Position numbers and translations under genes: made by a program. The notes below the pieces were generated by a model that saw only the letters and a list, made by a program, of their open reading frames with translations, had not been told where the DNA came from and made no database searches. Positions 37,599 through 46,586 of a stretch of 64,000 nt of DNA are shown one piece after another; within the stretch, counting starts at the first letter, position 1, and every line of letters starts with the position of its first letter. Origin of the DNA: G051132615 sp051132615 (GTDB taxonomy: Bacteria > Pseudomonadota > Gammaproteobacteria > Burkholderiales > Neisseriaceae); contig NZ_CP152375.1 in NCBI RefSeq assembly GCF_051132615.1, positions 434,001 through 498,000 on the forward strand, given 5' to 3'.

Positions 37599-38183
37599 AT
37601 GGATAAAAAAATGAATGAATTAAATATGTGCCAAGGTTTAAATATGCGATTAAAACCCAATCAACCGATCATTAGTGATGTGCCAGCTCAAAAAGTCATC
37701 AGAGTTGATATCCAAGGAAACCCGAATACGCAAACAATTAAGCTGATGCCGCCCCTTTACACCATGGCCTACGCTATTCGAAAAATATATAAAGAACAAA
37801 ATAGGCCTTTTAAAGTAGAAAAACTACGAGGTCGTTGGTCCCAAATGAACCTTGATCAACCAAAAGACATATGGCAAGGAATGTATGCTTTACCTATTCC
37901 CAATGAAGTCATTCAATTACCTGAAATAAAAAAAGGAAAACTCATTGAAGGTGTAAAACTACATTTAGAGTTATGGCATTATGGCAAAACAGCACAGATC
38001 TTACATATTGGCCCTTACACAACAGAGCATCAAACCACTCAAACACTTCTGCATTTTATCCAACAACAAGGCTATCAAATAGAAGAAAACAGCCATGAAG
38101 AAATTTATTTATCCGACCCAAATAAAACCAGATCAGAAGACCTTAAAACCCTTATTTTGTATCGATTAAAACCAATTAAATAA
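37599..38183 (+). CDS. GyrI-like small-molecule-binding protein
   Basis: 194-residue stand-alone effector-binding domain related to GyrI/SbmC and the C-termini of BmrR-type regulators. The pattern ...KLRGRWSQMN...GMYALPIPNEV...VKLHLELWHYGKTAQILHIGPYTTEHQTTQTLLHFIQQQGY... EEIYLSDP is the family's. No DNA-binding domain is present. It starts seven bases after the MerR gene. Some GyrI-like proteins hydrolyse or sequester cyclopropanoid toxins; whether this one does is inference from its ClbS-like neighbour. Confidence 0.85.
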   Translation: MDKKMNELNMCQGLNMRLKPNQPIISDVPAQKVIRVDIQGNPNTQTIKLMPPLYTMAYAIRKIYKEQNRPFKVEKLRGRWSQMNLDQPKDIWQGMYALPIPNEVIQLPEIKKGKLIEGVKLHLELWHYGKTAQILHIGPYTTEHQTTQTLLHFIQQQGYQIEENSHEEIYLSDPNKTRSEDLKTLILYRLKPIK

Positions 38184-38206
38184 TCCATCAAGAAAGGTCA
38201 TATATC

Positions 38207-38719
38207 ATGCCTAGACCAACAGATAAAGACTCATTATTAACATTGAGCCAAAATCAATTTAATCTGTTATTGAATATACTTGATTCTTTCGAGTCACACG
38301 CACTTATGGGTACGTTCCCATTTGACGATCGAGATCACAATATTAGGGATGTTATTGCCCATTTATACGAATGGCACTTGATGTTCCTTAGCTGGTACGA
38401 AGTAGGTATGTCTGGCAATAAACCTTCAATGCCCGCTATTGGCTTTTCATGGAAAACCTTACCTGAACTTAATTTTACTATCTGGCAAAAATACCAAAGT
38501 ATGGATTTAGATACCACGCTAAAGAACTTCAAACAAAGCCACCAAACCATCACACATTTAATCCAGCAACACAGCAATGAAGAACTTTTTACCAAACAAT
38601 ACTACTTTTGGACAGGTTCTACTTCTCTTGGTGCTTATTTTATTTCCAGCACGTCAAGCCACTACGATTGGGCCATAAAAAAAATTAAAAAATACAAAAA
38701 AACCTTAACCTTAAAATAA
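38207..38719 (+). CDS. ClbS/DfsB family four-helix protein
   Basis: 170-residue DinB-like helical protein. The start MPRPTDKDSLLTLSQNQFNLLL, FDDRDHNIRDVIAHLYEWHLMFLSWY and the C-terminal STSSHYDWAIKKIKKYKK are hallmarks of the ClbS/DfsB family, whose founder ClbS protects colibactin producers by opening the warhead cyclopropane. Third gene of the MerR-controlled operon, 23 bases after the GyrI-like gene. No toxin biosynthesis genes are nearby, so a defensive role is inferred. Confidence 0.85.
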   Translation: MPRPTDKDSLLTLSQNQFNLLLNILDSFESHALMGTFPFDDRDHNIRDVIAHLYEWHLMFLSWYEVGMSGNKPSMPAIGFSWKTLPELNFTIWQKYQSMDLDTTLKNFKQSHQTITHLIQQHSNEELFTKQYYFWTGSTSLGAYFISSTSSHYDWAIKKIKKYKKTLTLK

Positions 38720-38831
38720 TGTCATGCTATCAAAATGTAGAAACAATCATTAAATCAACATAGATAGTTATAAACAGTTTTTAACTATTAAGTTTATAAA
38801 ATTTACTTTTATATTTTATAAACCTATTGTC

Positions 38832-38860
38832 TTGACAAAAATCGACTACAAATGTAATCT
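38832..38860 (+). promoter_or_regulatory. copYZA promoter with cop box
   Basis: TTGACA (38832-38837) and TAATCT (38855-38860) are 17 bases apart. The CopY operator core TACAAATGTA (38847-38856) overlaps the spacer and the -10 box, fitting the cop-box consensus TACAnnTGTA. A repressor bound here would block RNA polymerase. The copY ATG is 30 bases downstream. Confidence 0.85.
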
Positions 38861-38890
38861 AAAAACACATTCATCACTTAAACAAATAAA

Positions 38891-39331
38891 ATGGAACAAG
38901 AAAAAGCAAGAATCAGCGATGCAGAATGGGCTGTTATGCGTGTTGTCTGGTCTCAACCACAGGCTTCTAGCCAAGAAATTATTGCTTTACTACAACAAAA
39001 GAAAGACTGGCAACCAACCACCATCAAAACCCTTTTAGGGCGTTTGATCAAAAAAAATATGGTTGGCACACAAAAGGATGGCAAACGTTATTTGTATTTT
39101 CCTTTGGTCTCTGAACAGGAAAGCTTTATCAGTGCAACAGAAAACTTATTTGCTCATATTTGCAGCAAAAAAATAGGCAAAACCATTGCCCAATTAATTG
39201 ATGATGCCACACTCACCCACCAAGACATTGCATTAATTGAAACAAGCATTAAAAACAAAAAAACACAGGCTGTTGACTCTATTGCCTGTAACTGTATACC
39301 CGGTTTATGCGAGTGTAAAACTCATTGTTAA
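38891..39331 (+). CDS. copY: CopY/TcrY-type copper-responsive repressor
   Basis: 146-residue BlaI/MecI-family winged-helix repressor. DNA-binding domain in residues 1-72 (ISDAEWAVMRVVW, TTIKTLLGRLIKKNMV). The C-terminus carries C133, C135, C140 and C142, the CxCx4CxC copper/zinc switch that separates CopY from BlaI, plus a terminal C146. In CopY, copper displaces zinc here and releases the operator. CopY with a cop box is typical of Lactobacillales and unusual in Proteobacteria, which normally use CueR; lateral acquisition is inferred. A longer frame upstream exists, but this ATG gives the family start. Confidence 0.93.
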   Translation: MEQEKARISDAEWAVMRVVWSQPQASSQEIIALLQQKKDWQPTTIKTLLGRLIKKNMVGTQKDGKRYLYFPLVSEQESFISATENLFAHICSKKIGKTIAQLIDDATLTHQDIALIETSIKNKKTQAVDSIACNCIPGLCECKTHC

Positions 39332-39353
39332 TACGTTAAAAAGGAACATAATT

Positions 39354-39566
39354 ATGGAAAATACTACTTTAAAAATTACCGGCATGACTTGTGGACATTG
39401 TGTCGCAGCCGTCAAACGAACATTAGATCAAATTGATGGTGTACAAAACACTGAAGTGAGCCTAACCCCTAGCGAAGCAAAAATCAGCTTTGACCCAAAT
39501 AAAACAAACATTAATACCTTGATCAATGCCATTACTGAAGAAGGTTATGCTGCGGAGCAGATATAA
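39354..39566 (+). CDS. copZ: Copper chaperone CopZ (HMA domain)
   Basis: 70-residue heavy-metal-associated domain with the Cu(I) site GMTCGHC (C13, C16). It carries Cu(I) to CopA and, in firmicutes, to CopY. The ATG at 39354 follows AAGGAAC; the open frame upstream overlaps copY in another phase and is not coding. One base separates its stop from the copA start. Confidence 0.93.
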   Translation: MENTTLKITGMTCGHCVAAVKRTLDQIDGVQNTEVSLTPSEAKISFDPNKTNINTLINAITEEGYAAEQI

Positions 39567-39567
39567 A

Positions 39568-41793
39568 ATGAAAACAGATGAAAGCCCAATGACACCACAA
39601 ACTCAAAGCCTAACCATTACAGGCATGACCTGTGCCAATTGCTCTGCCCGAATAGAAAGAGAACTTAAAAAACAAATGGGTGTGACGCAAGCTTTTGTTA
39701 ATTTGGCCACAGAAAAAGCCTCGGTCACCTTTGAGCCTGAGCAAACCAATATCGACAATATCATCAAAAGTGTTGAAAATATCGGTTATGGTGCTATTTT
39801 AGATGACAGTGCTCATAAAGAAGAAGCATTAGCCATTAAACAAGAAGAAGTGCGGGAACTTAAACGTGATTTGATTATTGCCAGCATTTTATCTTTGCCT
39901 TTGGTTTTGGGTATGTTGTTGTCTATATTGGGCTTTCATGACAATACAGCTGTTATTTTGCTGCACAACCCTTGGGTGCAATTATTACTCACCACACCTG
40001 TACAATTTTTTATTGGGAGTCGTTTTTATAAAAATGCCTACCATGCTTTAAAAACCAAAGCACCTAATATGGATGTACTGGTGGCTATGGGCACCACAGC
40101 CGCATTTGCATTAAGTGTGTATAACGGCTTTTTCTCTTTAAACAGTCACGATCTTTATTTTGAAAGCAGTGCTGTGATCATTACCCTGATTTTATTGGGT
40201 AAATACTTGGAACAAGCAGCAAAAGGGAAAACAGGTAATGCGATTAAACAATTGATGACCTTACAAGCCAAAACGGCTCAAGTCATTAAAAATGGCGAAG
40301 AAATTGCCACACCTATTGAACAAGTACAGGTAAAAGACCACATCCGTGTGCGCCCTGGGGAAAAAATTCCTGTCGATGCCATCATTATTCAAGGTCAATC
40401 TTCATTAGATGAAAGTATGTTAACTGGAGAGAGCCTACCTGTCGAAAAAAACATTGGGGAAAATGTTATTGGTGGCACATTAAACACCAGTGGTAGCATA
40501 ATCATTGAAGCAACCAAAGTAGGTAAAGAAACTGCTTTGGCACAAATCATCAAAATGGTGGAAGATGCTCAAGGCTCTCGTGCCCCAATTCAAAAAATCG
40601 CAGACAAAATATCGGCTGTTTTTGTTCCTGTTGTGTTAATTATTGCATTATGTACTTTATTGATTACGGCATTCATGACAGGCCAATGGGAAAAAGGTAT
40701 TTTGCACGCTGTTGCGGTACTGGTGATAGCCTGCCCTTGCGCCTTAGGTCTTGCAACACCAACAGCCATTATGGTTGGTACAGGTGTAGGTGCCAAAAAT
40801 GGGATTTTGGTCAAAGGTGGCGAACATTTAGAGCACGCAGCTAAAACGCAAGCCGTTATTTTAGACAAAACAGGCACTATTACAAAAGGTAAACCCGAGG
40901 TTACCAACATCTCAATTGCTGAGCATATTAATGAACAGAATTTTTTAAGTGCAATTACAGCTTTAGAACAGCATTCTGAACACCCACTGGGTAAAGCCAT
41001 TTATCAATATGCTCAAAGCCATTTAACGGATAAAGCTATAGAAGTAGCTGGCTTTAAAGCTATGGTAGGCGCTGGTGTATCTGGCTATATTCATGATCAA
41101 TTGGTCTTAATTGGCAATAAACGTTTATTAAATGAACACAAGATCAATTTTGAAGCTGTACAAACAGAGATATTGGCTCTAGAAAATGAAGGTAAAACCG
41201 TTATGTTGGTTGCCATTGATTCTGTTTATGCAGGCCTTATTGCTGTTGCTGATCAAATTAAAGCTACCTCAATAGAAGCCATCAAACAATTGCATAATCA
41301 ACATATTCAAGTCTACTTATTAACTGGAGACAACAAACAAACAGCTTTAAGCATTGGCAAACAAGTAGGCATTACCCCTGAACATATTTTTGCAGAAGTC
41401 TTACCTCAAGACAAAGCCCAGTATGTCAAAAAACTGCAAGATCAAGGTTTAATAGTGGCTATGGCGGGAGATGGCATCAATGATGCACCAGCTTTAGCAA
41501 TGGCAGATATTGGTATGGCTATGGGTACAGGCACAGATATTGCAATGGAAGCGGCAGATATTACATTGATGCGCGGAGATTTAATCAGCATCAGCCAAAC
41601 CATTGTACTTTCACAAAAAACCATTCGTAAAATCAAACAAAACCTATTTTGGGCTTTTATTTACAATACAATAGGTATTCCATTTGCTGCTCTTGGATTA
41701 TTGAACCCTATTATTGCAGGTGGCGCAATGGCTTTTAGCTCAGTCAGTGTATTATTAAACTCTTTAAGTTTGAATCGTATCAAACTCAAATAA
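39568..41793 (+). CDS. copA: Copper-exporting P1B-type ATPase
   Basis: 741-residue Cu(I) efflux pump of the inner membrane. One N-terminal metal-binding domain (GMTCANC, C22 and C25), eight membrane helices, TGES in the actuator domain, the ion-path C389-P-C391, phosphorylated D433 in DKTGTIT, SEHPLG in the nucleotide domain, GDGINDAPAL, and the helix-7/8 residues YNTIGIP and MAFSSVSVLLNSL. All residues expected for activity are present. It is the last gene of copY-copZ-copA. Confidence 0.97.
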   Translation: MKTDESPMTPQTQSLTITGMTCANCSARIERELKKQMGVTQAFVNLATEKASVTFEPEQTNIDNIIKSVENIGYGAILDDSAHKEEALAIKQEEVRELKRDLIIASILSLPLVLGMLLSILGFHDNTAVILLHNPWVQLLLTTPVQFFIGSRFYKNAYHALKTKAPNMDVLVAMGTTAAFALSVYNGFFSLNSHDLYFESSAVIITLILLGKYLEQAAKGKTGNAIKQLMTLQAKTAQVIKNGEEIATPIEQVQVKDHIRVRPGEKIPVDAIIIQGQSSLDESMLTGESLPVEKNIGENVIGGTLNTSGSIIIEATKVGKETALAQIIKMVEDAQGSRAPIQKIADKISAVFVPVVLIIALCTLLITAFMTGQWEKGILHAVAVLVIACPCALGLATPTAIMVGTGVGAKNGILVKGGEHLEHAAKTQAVILDKTGTITKGKPEVTNISIAEHINEQNFLSAITALEQHSEHPLGKAIYQYAQSHLTDKAIEVAGFKAMVGAGVSGYIHDQLVLIGNKRLLNEHKINFEAVQTEILALENEGKTVMLVAIDSVYAGLIAVADQIKATSIEAIKQLHNQHIQVYLLTGDNKQTALSIGKQVGITPEHIFAEVLPQDKAQYVKKLQDQGLIVAMAGDGINDAPALAMADIGMAMGTGTDIAMEAADITLMRGDLISISQTIVLSQKTIRKIKQNLFWAFIYNTIGIPFAALGLLNPIIAGGAMAFSSVSVLLNSLSLNRIKLK

Positions 41794-41811
41794 CACATGA
41801 CCTCAAATAAA

Positions 41812-41839
41812 AATAGAGCCTGAAAACTCAGGCTCTATT
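41812..41839. terminator. Shared terminator between copA and cytochrome c peroxidase
   Basis: Perfect stem AATAGAGCCTGA / TCAGGCTCTATT with a 4-base loop between convergent genes. The outer part AATAGAGCC recurs in the terminator after tRNA-Asn. Confidence 0.88.
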
Positions 41840-41868
41840 AACTGCTTAATTTTAATTCAAATCATGTA

Positions 41869-42939
41869 TTAGTTATTAGGTTTAGGGGTTTTATCTGTGG
41901 ACATAGGTAAAATAGGCATTGTACGTGCTTTTTCAGGCACATCGCCAGTTAAAGTACCAAAGAACGCCACAATATCGGCAACATCTTCTTTGCTGAATTG
42001 ATGACCAAGCTGTGCTTCACCCATAATGGCTACCGCATCATTTAAACTCCACACACTGCCATCATGAAAATATGGGTAAGTCCGAACCACATTACGTAAA
42101 CCAGGTACACGGAAGATATATTTATCATCCACAACTTTAGTTACTTCAAATCGACCTTCATCGTATACTTTACTGCCTGTAAATTGCCAATATGGTTCTT
42201 TAACCAAGCCAAATTTTTGGAATTGATCACCGCCTAAATTATAACCTTGGTGACAAGCAATACATCCTGTGGAAATAAATTTATCCAGACCAATCAGCTC
42301 TTGTTTACTTAAAGCATTCGCGTCACCATTCAAGAAATTATCCCAACGAGTTGGTGTCAATAAAGTACGCTCAAATGCGCCAATGGCAAACTGAATATTT
42401 TCCATTGATACAGGGTTTTTATCTTTAGGGAAGGCTTTTTTAAATAAATCCTGATATTCTGGAATAGAAGCAATGGTGTCTATTGCAATATTTTTGTGGG
42501 GCAATGCCATTTCAACAGGATTTAAAATAGGGCCGCCTGCTTGTTCTTCAACATCTTTCGCACGTCCATCCCAAAATTGAAATCCTAATAAAGCGGCATT
42601 CAGAACGGTAGGCGAATTACGCGCACCAAACTGCCCTTTATGACCTTGGCTAGTAGGTAAATTATCAACCCCATAACTGGCTAAATTATGGCAGCTATTA
42701 CAACTTACTGTATGCCCTTTTGACAAACGGGGTTCATAAAACAAACGTTGCCCTAATTCAATCTTATAATCATTTAATGGGTTGGCTTTATTTTCAGCCA
42801 CTTTAGGCAGTGGTTTAAACAAAGCTTGAGCTTGTTCCATTAATGCTTGTGTATCTGGTGTATTGGCTTGTGCAACTGGAAAGCTCAATAGACCAAGAGC
42901 AAGAATAGACAGGATTTTAAAGTTCTTCCGTGGATTCAT
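41869..42939 (-). CDS. ccpA: Di-haem cytochrome c peroxidase
   Basis: Periplasmic enzyme reducing hydrogen peroxide with electrons from cytochrome c. Signal peptide up to ...VAQA near residue 26, then two haem c sites, CNSCH near residue 80 and CIACH near 225. The calcium/interface region IFRVPGLRNV and the YFHDGSVWSLNDAV block follow. The ATG at 42939 has AAGGAG nine bases upstream; an in-frame ATG seven codons earlier contains that ribosome site. No FNR box was seen upstream. Confidence 0.95.
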   Translation of the reverse strand: MNPRKNFKILSILALGLLSFPVAQANTPDTQALMEQAQALFKPLPKVAENKANPLNDYKIELGQRLFYEPRLSKGHTVSCNSCHNLASYGVDNLPTSQGHKGQFGARNSPTVLNAALLGFQFWDGRAKDVEEQAGGPILNPVEMALPHKNIAIDTIASIPEYQDLFKKAFPKDKNPVSMENIQFAIGAFERTLLTPTRWDNFLNGDANALSKQELIGLDKFISTGCIACHQGYNLGGDQFQKFGLVKEPYWQFTGSKVYDEGRFEVTKVVDDKYIFRVPGLRNVVRTYPYFHDGSVWSLNDAVAIMGEAQLGHQFSKEDVADIVAFFGTLTGDVPEKARTMPILPMSTDKTPKPNN

Positions 42940-43208
42940 ATTTATAGGCTCCTTTGTCATAAAATTAAGCAGCCCGATTATTCTAAATGAAACATTTGTT
43001 TAATTTATTGACATAAAACAAGGTAAAGACTCTCATAGTTTTAAACTAAAAAACTAAGAGAAAATATCTATTACCATTTTTTTCAAAAGGTTAACAAATT
43101 ATTATTGTTCATATATTAAGAAAATTTTAATTCAATTTTGAAAAAATCATCAATAAAGCTTATAAAGCAAACCGTTTGCTGTGTTCTTATAGGCTAATCA
43201 TTAGTGAT

Positions 43209-43889
43209 CTAAATAGCGCACCCATCATTGTCGCAAGATAGCCCATCTTGTGACAATGGCTCAGCTTGTTGTGCCTTTGATAAAATATCCACAAAAACAG
43301 ATACTGGCTGAGCACCCGATACAGCATATTGCTCATCAAAAACAAAAAAAGGCACACCTGTTACATTACATCCTTTAGCAGCAGCTTCATCCGCACGAAC
43401 AGCTTTAGCATATTGGTCAGACTCAAGCATTTGTTGTGTCTGCTTGGCATCTAAACCAACCTCTTTTGCCAATTGTAACAAAACAGCTCTGTCTGCTAAA
43501 TTCATGGAATCGGTTAAATAAGCCTTAAATAGCCGCTCTTGCATGACATCCTGATACCCCTTGTCTGTGGCAAAATGGGCTAACCGATGTGCATCGAATG
43601 TTCGGGTTGACACTAAAGAGTCAAACTGTAAGCTTAAGCCTGCTTCATGGGCTTTTTGTAACACTTGCTTAGTCATTGCTTTGGCTCTATCTAAACTGAT
43701 TTGATATTTCTGCGCCAAAACCTCGTAAAGCGTTGCCTCATTACTCAAAGGTGCTTGAGGGTCAAGTTCAAAGCTATGATAAACAATGGATATATCTAAA
43801 TTGGGGACCTGACTTATGGCTTGCTCTAAGTGGTGTTTACCAATATAACAAAAGGGACAAGCAAAATCTGACCAAATATCAATTTTCAT
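43209..43889 (-). CDS. FrnE-like DsbA-family oxidoreductase
   Basis: 226-residue thioredoxin-fold protein without a signal peptide, so cytoplasmic. The N-terminus KIDIWSDFACPFCYIGKHHLE has the CPFC active site and the FrnE/2-hydroxychromene-carboxylate isomerase-like pattern; GVPFFVFDEQYAVSGAQP is the cis-proline region. FrnE relatives act in polyketide synthesis or oxidative stress; the role here is unknown. The C-terminal tail has two further cysteines (LSCDNDGCAI). Confidence 0.88.
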   Translation of the reverse strand: MKIDIWSDFACPFCYIGKHHLEQAISQVPNLDISIVYHSFELDPQAPLSNEATLYEVLAQKYQISLDRAKAMTKQVLQKAHEAGLSLQFDSLVSTRTFDAHRLAHFATDKGYQDVMQERLFKAYLTDSMNLADRAVLLQLAKEVGLDAKQTQQMLESDQYAKAVRADEAAAKGCNVTGVPFFVFDEQYAVSGAQPVSVFVDILSKAQQAEPLSQDGLSCDNDGCAI

Positions 43890-43935
43890 AACGACTCCCT
43901 AAGCCTATGTTCATCACACTGAATTAAAGTAATTG

Positions 43936-44904
43936 TTAGCCGACTTCTGGATTCACCCAATTTATTTTGGGTGTTGAACATACAGCTTCAATTAAGTTTT
44001 CTACCGCACTTTTTGACATATTATAAAGTGTTTGTTTGGTTGCCCCACCGATATGAGGCAACAAAGTCACATTATCTAATGTCAATAACGCTGAATCTAA
44101 GGGTAAAGGCTCCTCTTCATAAACATCTAAGCCAGCTGCACGAATAGCTTTTGTTTTTAATGCTGTAATAAGCGCCTCTTGATCCACTACTTTACCACGT
44201 CCACCATTAATCAAAATAGCAGAGCTTTTCATTTTTGCTAACCGTTCGGCATTTATTAATTTTTCTGTTTGTGTATTTAAAGGTAAAGTCACACACACAA
44301 AATCGGATGCTGACAACAAAGTATCTAACGAACAATAATCTGCTTGATATAAAGTTTCAACATCTGAATGTTGATGTGAACTGTAATACAAAACATTCAT
44401 ATCAAACCCTAAATGTGCCCGCTTGGCCACTGCCCGACCAATACGCCCCATACCAATAATACCAATATTTTTTTGGTATACATCAACCCCCATTTGCGCC
44501 ACCCCGATGCTTTTTACCCATTGTTTATTCCGTACAAATTGATCCATTTGGGCAACTTGTCTGGCTGTGGCAAGCACTAAAGAAAAAATCATATCCGCAG
44601 TAGAATTGGTTACAGCATCGGGTGTATTCATTAATCGAATCTGGCGTTGATTTAACTGTGTCAAATTAAAATGATCAAACCCAGCAGAAATGGTCGCAAT
44701 TGCTTTTAACTTAGGCATTTGTGCCAATAAATTGTCAGTCATAACCACGCCAAACCCAATTGCACCAACAATCTTAGGCAATACTGTTTTTAACTGAGCC
44801 AAATCACCTAATAAATCTTTGGTATAATGTACATTAAAAACCGTTTCTAACTGTTTTTTTAAGTCACTGGGTAAAGAATAATAAACCAAAATATCATGCT
44901 TCAT
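43936..44904 (-). CDS. D-isomer-specific 2-hydroxyacid dehydrogenase
   Basis: 322-residue NAD(P)H-dependent dehydrogenase of the GhrB/glyoxylate-hydroxypyruvate reductase type. Rossmann motif GIIGMGRIGRAVAKRA near residue 145; catalytic Arg in NGGRGKVVD, Glu in DVYEEEP and His in LLPHIGGAT are all present. The ATG at 44904 follows GGTGAT; the frame extends 12 codons upstream without family similarity. Exact substrate not determined. It follows xerD by 40 bases on the same strand. Confidence 0.9.
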   Translation of the reverse strand: MKHDILVYYSLPSDLKKQLETVFNVHYTKDLLGDLAQLKTVLPKIVGAIGFGVVMTDNLLAQMPKLKAIATISAGFDHFNLTQLNQRQIRLMNTPDAVTNSTADMIFSLVLATARQVAQMDQFVRNKQWVKSIGVAQMGVDVYQKNIGIIGMGRIGRAVAKRAHLGFDMNVLYYSSHQHSDVETLYQADYCSLDTLLSASDFVCVTLPLNTQTEKLINAERLAKMKSSAILINGGRGKVVDQEALITALKTKAIRAAGLDVYEEEPLPLDSALLTLDNVTLLPHIGGATKQTLYNMSKSAVENLIEAVCSTPKINWVNPEVG

Positions 44905-44943
44905 ATGATCACCATTTCTATTAAACACACAACAAAGCAATAT

Positions 44944-45843
44944 TCAATATTTTTCTCTTGGATGAAAATGTTCATGTATTTTCTTCAAGCGCTCAGTAGC
45001 AACATGTGTATAAATCTGAGTTGTCGCTAAATTAGCATGTCCTAACAGCATTTGCACCGCACGTAAATCTGCACCATGATTGACAAGATGCGTTGCAAAA
45101 GCATGACGTAAAGTATGAGGGCTTAGTTGATCAATACCCGCACTTTGTGCATAATGTTTCACAATCATCCAAGCCAATTGTCGGCTCATGCCGCTTTTTT
45201 TTTGGCTCACCAATAGATAATCACACCATTTATTTTTCAGTAATTGCTTGCGGGCATTATGGATATAGTCTGTAACCCAATCTACCGCAATTTCGCCTAA
45301 AGGAACGATACGCTCTTTGTTTCCTTTACCAATGGTTTGAATCACCCCAAGTTTTAAATCAACTTGTTCTAATTTAATCCCCACAACCTCACTGACACGC
45401 ATACCTGTAGCATACATAATTTCTAACATAGCTTTATCACGTAAACCATGAGTGGTACCTGTATCTGGCCCTTCTAACAAAAGCTCTATTTGTCCTTCAG
45501 AAATCACTTTAGGTAATCTTAACCCCATTTTAGGAGGATGCAAATGTTCACAAGGGTTATCTAAACGAATTTTTTCAATATTAAGGTAAAGAAAAAAACG
45601 CTTACACGCAGACAATGCACGCGCACAAGATGCTGGACGTTCTGCTTCATTAAAAATAGCCAAAGCCAAGTCGTTGGCTTGAGCATCTAAAAATGCTAAA
45701 GAATTTTGTGCCAATCTGGTTTGTATTTTTAATAAATCTCGTCTATACGCCTCCAAAGAATTTTTCGCCAGTTGTTCGCTTAGCCATAAATGATCTAAAA
45801 AAGCATCAATTAAAGAAGTTTGTTCCTGTGGCATTATAGGCAT
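44944..45843 (-). CDS. xerD: Site-specific tyrosine recombinase XerD
   Basis: Chromosome-dimer resolvase that acts with XerC at dif. 299 residues, with an N-terminal SAM-like core-binding domain and a catalytic domain holding R149, K173, H243, R246, H269 and nucleophile Y278 (TTQIYTHV). The HPREKY C-terminus is typical. GAGGGGG lies just before the ATG at 45843; a second ATG three codons on overlaps the ogt stop. No mobile-element genes are near, which supports a housekeeping Xer. Confidence 0.93.
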   Translation of the reverse strand: MPIMPQEQTSLIDAFLDHLWLSEQLAKNSLEAYRRDLLKIQTRLAQNSLAFLDAQANDLALAIFNEAERPASCARALSACKRFFLYLNIEKIRLDNPCEHLHPPKMGLRLPKVISEGQIELLLEGPDTGTTHGLRDKAMLEIMYATGMRVSEVVGIKLEQVDLKLGVIQTIGKGNKERIVPLGEIAVDWVTDYIHNARKQLLKNKWCDYLLVSQKKSGMSRQLAWMIVKHYAQSAGIDQLSPHTLRHAFATHLVNHGADLRAVQMLLGHANLATTQIYTHVATERLKKIHEHFHPREKY

Positions 45844-46307
45844 AATACCCCCTCAAGCTGTAATAAAAAAACCTTAATATCCAGCATGTCTTTATCCTGC
45901 CCCAAACTAAACCCACCTAAACCTGTTTTACCCAGTACCCGATGACATGGGATAAAAATAGGGATAGGGTTATGACCACATGCCTGCCCTATTGCCCGAG
46001 CATGAGAACCCGTTAATTCAGCAAGCTGACCATAGTTTTTTGTTAAACCATAATCAATTTGCGCGATTTGTGTCCATACTTTTTTTTGAAATGTCGTCCC
46101 ATCAAGAAATAAAGGTAAGGTAAACTTTTCCAATTTCCCTGAAAAATAGGCATCTAAAGCATGAATATATTTTTGTTCTGCCATAGAAAACTGATAAGAC
46201 AAAGGCTCATATGTTTTAAGTTCTAAACCCGACAATATTTCATCTTGAAACTGCAACTGAATCAAGCCAAATGGCGCTTGGTATGTACCATAAGTTACCT
46301 GCTTCAT
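45834..46307 (-). CDS. ogt: Methylated-DNA-protein-cysteine methyltransferase
   Basis: Suicide DNA repair protein transferring methyl groups from O6-methylguanine to its own cysteine. 157 residues with the acceptor C121 in FIPCHRVLG, the helix-turn-helix region FQKKVWTQIAQIDYGLTKNYGQLAEL, and GLGGFSLG after the active site. Overlaps xerD by 10 bases. One of several DNA-alkylation defence genes in this window. Confidence 0.95.
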   Translation of the reverse strand: MKQVTYGTYQAPFGLIQLQFQDEILSGLELKTYEPLSYQFSMAEQKYIHALDAYFSGKLEKFTLPLFLDGTTFQKKVWTQIAQIDYGLTKNYGQLAELTGSHARAIGQACGHNPIPIFIPCHRVLGKTGLGGFSLGQDKDMLDIKVFLLQLEGVLCL

Positions 46308-46586
46308 TATGTTCCTCTTTTCTTATCAATTTAAGCTGTTGTTTTATTTCATTCATTTTTTACTTTTCAAGTATTTACACTATTTTTTTCAATTATTTTT
46401 AGCCAAAAAGTCTAATTTTTACATAATAAATTTGCCATAAAATGCAACATAACCAAAAAATATCGATAGACAAACCTATAGCAACTTGCCAAAGCCCAGA
46501 TAAAACAGTTAGTCTTTTACAAGCAACACAAAAATTATTGGAATATTTGTCTAAAATATTAATAACAATTGGAAAAGTACTTAATT

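Noticed and set aside
44944..45843. XerD-like gene as a mobile-element integrase
   Set aside because: All XerD features and housekeeping neighbours (ogt, dehydrogenase) are present and no element borders were seen.
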